A stretch of 17,887 nucleotides of DNA from a bacterium (GTDB lineage Bacteria; Sumerlaeota; Sumerlaeia; MVZB01): contig JAMCWS010000429.1 in NCBI GenBank assembly GCA_023480605.1, positions 1 to 17,887 of the forward strand. Reading direction: 5' to 3'. Numbering within the stretch: the first letter of the stretch is position 1; every line of letters begins with the position of its first letter. Position numbers and translations under genes: made by a program. Shown in pieces: positions 16,388-17,887 of the stretch. The notes beneath the pieces are model-generated. The model did not search any database and was not told where the DNA came from. It was given only the letters and a program-made list of their open reading frames with translations.

Positions 16388-16669
16388 ATGAGCAATTCGA
16401 CGGAGTCAAAATACCTGGTCGAAACCCCAACGCTGGCGATCGAAGAGACGCCGCGGGAGGTTTTCACCGAAGCCCATGACAAATATCTGTTGGTCAACCT
16501 GATCGCCCGGCGCGCCCGAGATCTGAACCGGGGCGAACACGCCCAGGTTGATCTGGACGAGTCGCACGGTCCCGTCGATCTGGTGGTTGGCGAGATCCTA
16601 AACGACAAGCTTAAACTGGTTCACAAACCCAAGAACAAGGTTTTGGTCAGCCTGATCAAGAACGAATAA
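16388..16669 (+). CDS. rpoZ: DNA-directed RNA polymerase omega subunit
   Basis: A 93-residue omega/RPB6-type protein that helps beta-prime fold and assemble into RNA polymerase. The diagnostic segment is DKYLLVNLIARRARDLNRG at 31-49 (helix with the AxRARxLxxG-like pattern), followed by an acidic linker and the beta-like NDKLKLVHKPKNKVLVSL. The N-terminal 25 residues are extra relative to short omegas. The start ATG at 16388 is 9 bp after the dnaK stop, and AAGGA at 16370-16374 inside the dnaK end is the likely ribosome binding site, so the two are almost certainly co-transcribed. In many bacteria rpoZ follows gmk; here it follows dnaK. Omega can form part of a (p)ppGpp binding site in some bacteria, and the Rel enzyme lies in the same window, although not adjacent. 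Confidence 0.85.
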   Translation: MSNSTESKYLVETPTLAIEETPREVFTEAHDKYLLVNLIARRARDLNRGEHAQVDLDESHGPVDLVVGEILNDKLKLVHKPKNKVLVSLIKNE

Positions 16670-16693
16670 TCAGGAACCCGCGCTATAATATTG

Positions 16694-16730
16694 ATCCCCG
16701 GCGGTCGCGCGACCGCCGGGGATTTGCTTT
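16694..16730 (+). terminator. Intrinsic terminator after rpoZ
   Basis: A perfect 30-bp palindrome, ATCCCCGGCGGTCGC and its exact complement (16694-16723), is followed by TTGCTTT. It begins 24 bp after the rpoZ stop and is well placed to end the dnaK-rpoZ transcript and insulate mraY. Confidence 0.8.
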
Positions 16731-16740
16731 GACGCCGATC

Positions 16741-16877
16741 CGACGCGATGCGCGTCGCCAATTCGGTGGACTTCGCCGAAGGTTGGGTTTATTCTGGTGC
16801 GGCTGTTTTCGGGGTGCGGCCACCGGGCCGTTCCCCGATGTATCGACCGGGTGCCGCGGCGGGGGGTCGTCCTTCCG
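16741..16877 (+). promoter_or_regulatory. Structured leader of mraY
   Basis: A second hairpin, CGACGCG-ATG-CGCGTCG (16741-16757), follows the terminator closely. Further on, GCGGCCACC (16816-16824) can pair with GGTGCCGC (16850-16857) with one bulge, while CGGGG (16810-16814) can pair with CCCCG (16833-16837). These last two pairings cross each other, so they exclude one another or form a pseudoknot. A TTGACG at 16729-16734 resembles a -35 box, but no matching -10 lies 16-18 bp later. A G-run at 16860-16866 is the only ribosome-binding-like site, 11 nt before the mraY ATG. Confidence 0.35.
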
Positions 16878-17887
16878 ATGCTGATTCTGCTTCTTGACCT
16901 GATCAAGTTTTACCTGACGCGCACGGGCGGCGGCGACCTCGGCCCCTTCCGCGTGCTGACTTACAACTCGGTGCGCGCCTCGCTGGCTTTGCTGCTGGCT
17001 TTCGCCATTGCGCTGGCGGTCGGTCCGTGGATCATCCGGCGCCTGGCGCTGCTCAAGGCCGGCCAAGTGATCCGCAAGGCATATAGCGCGGGGGCGATCG
17101 ACCTGTCGGCCATGCACGGCAAGAAGGCCGGCACGCCGACGATGGGCGGCCTGTTGATGCTCATCGCGCTGCTGCCGCCCGTGCTGCTCTTCTGCCGCCT
17201 CACCAGCCTCTACACCATTCTCCTGCTGGCGATGACCCTCGGCTATGGCGCTCTCGGGTTCTGGGACGACTACCTAAAAATCATCAAGCAGAACCACAAG
17301 GGGGTCAGCCCGCGCGGCAAACTCCTCATCCAGGGACTGCTGGGGCTGGTGTTGGGCCTGACGCTGTGGGGGGCGGACTGGCCGGTTTATTACGCGCCGA
17401 CGGCCTCGGCCGGATATCCCCACCTGCTCGTTCCTTTTTTCAAATTCATTTACCCCTCGCTGGGCCTGTTCTACGTGCCGTTCGTCATGCTTGTGCTTCT
17501 GGCGACCTCCACCGCCGTCAACGTCACCGACGGCCTGGACGGACTTGCGATCGGCGTCTCGATCGCCAATCTGGCCGCCTTCATCATCATCGGCTACCTC
17601 GTCTCGCGCGACTTCGCCAATTACCTTTACGTCCCATTCATCCACGGCGGCGAAGAAATCCCGATTTTTCTGGCGGCGCTGTTGGGCGCGTCGCTGGGGT
17701 TCCTCTGGTTCAACGCCCACCCGGCGCAAATTTTCATGGGCGACACCGGTTCGATGATGCTGGGGGGGGCGATCGGCACCGCCGCCATCCTCCTCAAGCA
17801 GGAGATCCTGCTGGTGGTCATCGGCGGCATTTTCGTTATCGAAAGCCTGTCGGTTATGCTGCAGGTGTTCATGTTCAAGCTGACCGG
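16878..17887 (+). CDS. mraY: Phospho-N-acetylmuramoyl-pentapeptide transferase MraY (3' end beyond window)
   Basis: MraY is the integral membrane enzyme that transfers phospho-MurNAc-pentapeptide from UDP to undecaprenyl phosphate to make lipid I, the first membrane step of peptidoglycan synthesis. 336 codons are visible of a protein usually near 360. Signatures in order: GKKAGTPTMGG at 81-91, GFWDDYLK at 127-134 with the D130-D131 pair, NVTDGLDGLA at 215-224 (D218, D221), NAHPAQIFMGDTGS at 279-292 with D289, and ESLSVMLQVFMFKLT at 322-336. The His-rich PLHHHFE motif should lie just past the edge. Multiple hydrophobic helices are evident. The ATG at 16878 aligns with the usual N-terminus. The gene is the first after the rpoZ terminator and has no murE or murF upstream, unlike the common dcw order. 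Confidence 0.96.
   Translation, partial: MLILLLDLIKFYLTRTGGGDLGPFRVLTYNSVRASLALLLAFAIALAVGPWIIRRLALLKAGQVIRKAYSAGAIDLSAMHGKKAGTPTMGGLLMLIALLPPVLLFCRLTSLYTILLLAMTLGYGALGFWDDYLKIIKQNHKGVSPRGKLLIQGLLGLVLGLTLWGADWPVYYAPTASAGYPHLLVPFFKFIYPSLGLFYVPFVMLVLLATSTAVNVTDGLDGLAIGVSIANLAAFIIIGYLVSRDFANYLYVPFIHGGEEIPIFLAALLGASLGFLWFNAHPAQIFMGDTGSMMLGGAIGTAAILLKQEILLVVIGGIFVIESLSVMLQVFMFKLT

Noticed and set aside
16684..16689. A perfect TATAAT just after rpoZ
   Set aside because: No -35 element at 16-18 bp upstream and no extended -10 TG; transcription would start inside the terminator palindrome.

Overview
The window is GC-rich chromosomal DNA from a Gram-negative bacterium. Lipid A synthesis (lpxI), peptidoglycan synthesis (mraY) and core housekeeping genes (rel/spoT, groESL, dnaK, rpoZ) sit side by side with secreted and cytosolic carbohydrate-active enzymes. 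This mix, together with many secreted glycosidases, would suit an uncultured or PVC/FCB-like lineage, but no rRNA or lineage-specific marker is present, so I do not assign a phylum. I see no transposase, integrase, tRNA, rRNA, CRISPR array or phage gene.

Layout. (1) 1-3387, minus strand: a GH57 glycoside hydrolase gene followed, with a 13-bp overlap, by a bifunctional RelA/SpoT-type (p)ppGpp enzyme that runs off the left edge. (2) 3388-3821: a divergent control region with one promoter candidate facing each way. (3) 3822-8574, plus strand: lpxI, an M20-family metallohydrolase, and two tandem paralogous secreted GH5-like glycosidases, closely spaced and probably at least partly co-transcribed. 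(4) 8594-11583, minus strand: a CstA-type transporter (convergent with the GH5 pair), a membrane-anchored SGNH/TesA-like esterase, and a small uncharacterised 77-residue ORF upstream of it. (5) 11584-12217: a long control region with a candidate promoter for each direction and a structured groES leader that lacks a recognisable CIRCE operator. (6) 12218-16669, plus strand: groES, groEL, dnaK and rpoZ. The groEL-dnaK gap carries two large hairpins, one of which looks like a dispersed repeat. (7) After a perfect 30-bp terminator palindrome, a structured leader and then mraY, cut by the right edge.

The genes fall into three themes: carbon supply and starvation (GH57 alpha-glucan enzyme coupled to Rel, CstA, GH5 pair), envelope synthesis (lpxI, mraY, perhaps the SGNH esterase), and proteostasis/transcription (groESL-dnaK-rpoZ). 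I found no clear new defence or mobile system. The points most worth a second look are the tandem GH5 pair, the 60-bp hairpin repeat between groEL and dnaK, the GH57-rel overlap, the dnaK-rpoZ pairing and the small ORF upstream of the esterase.
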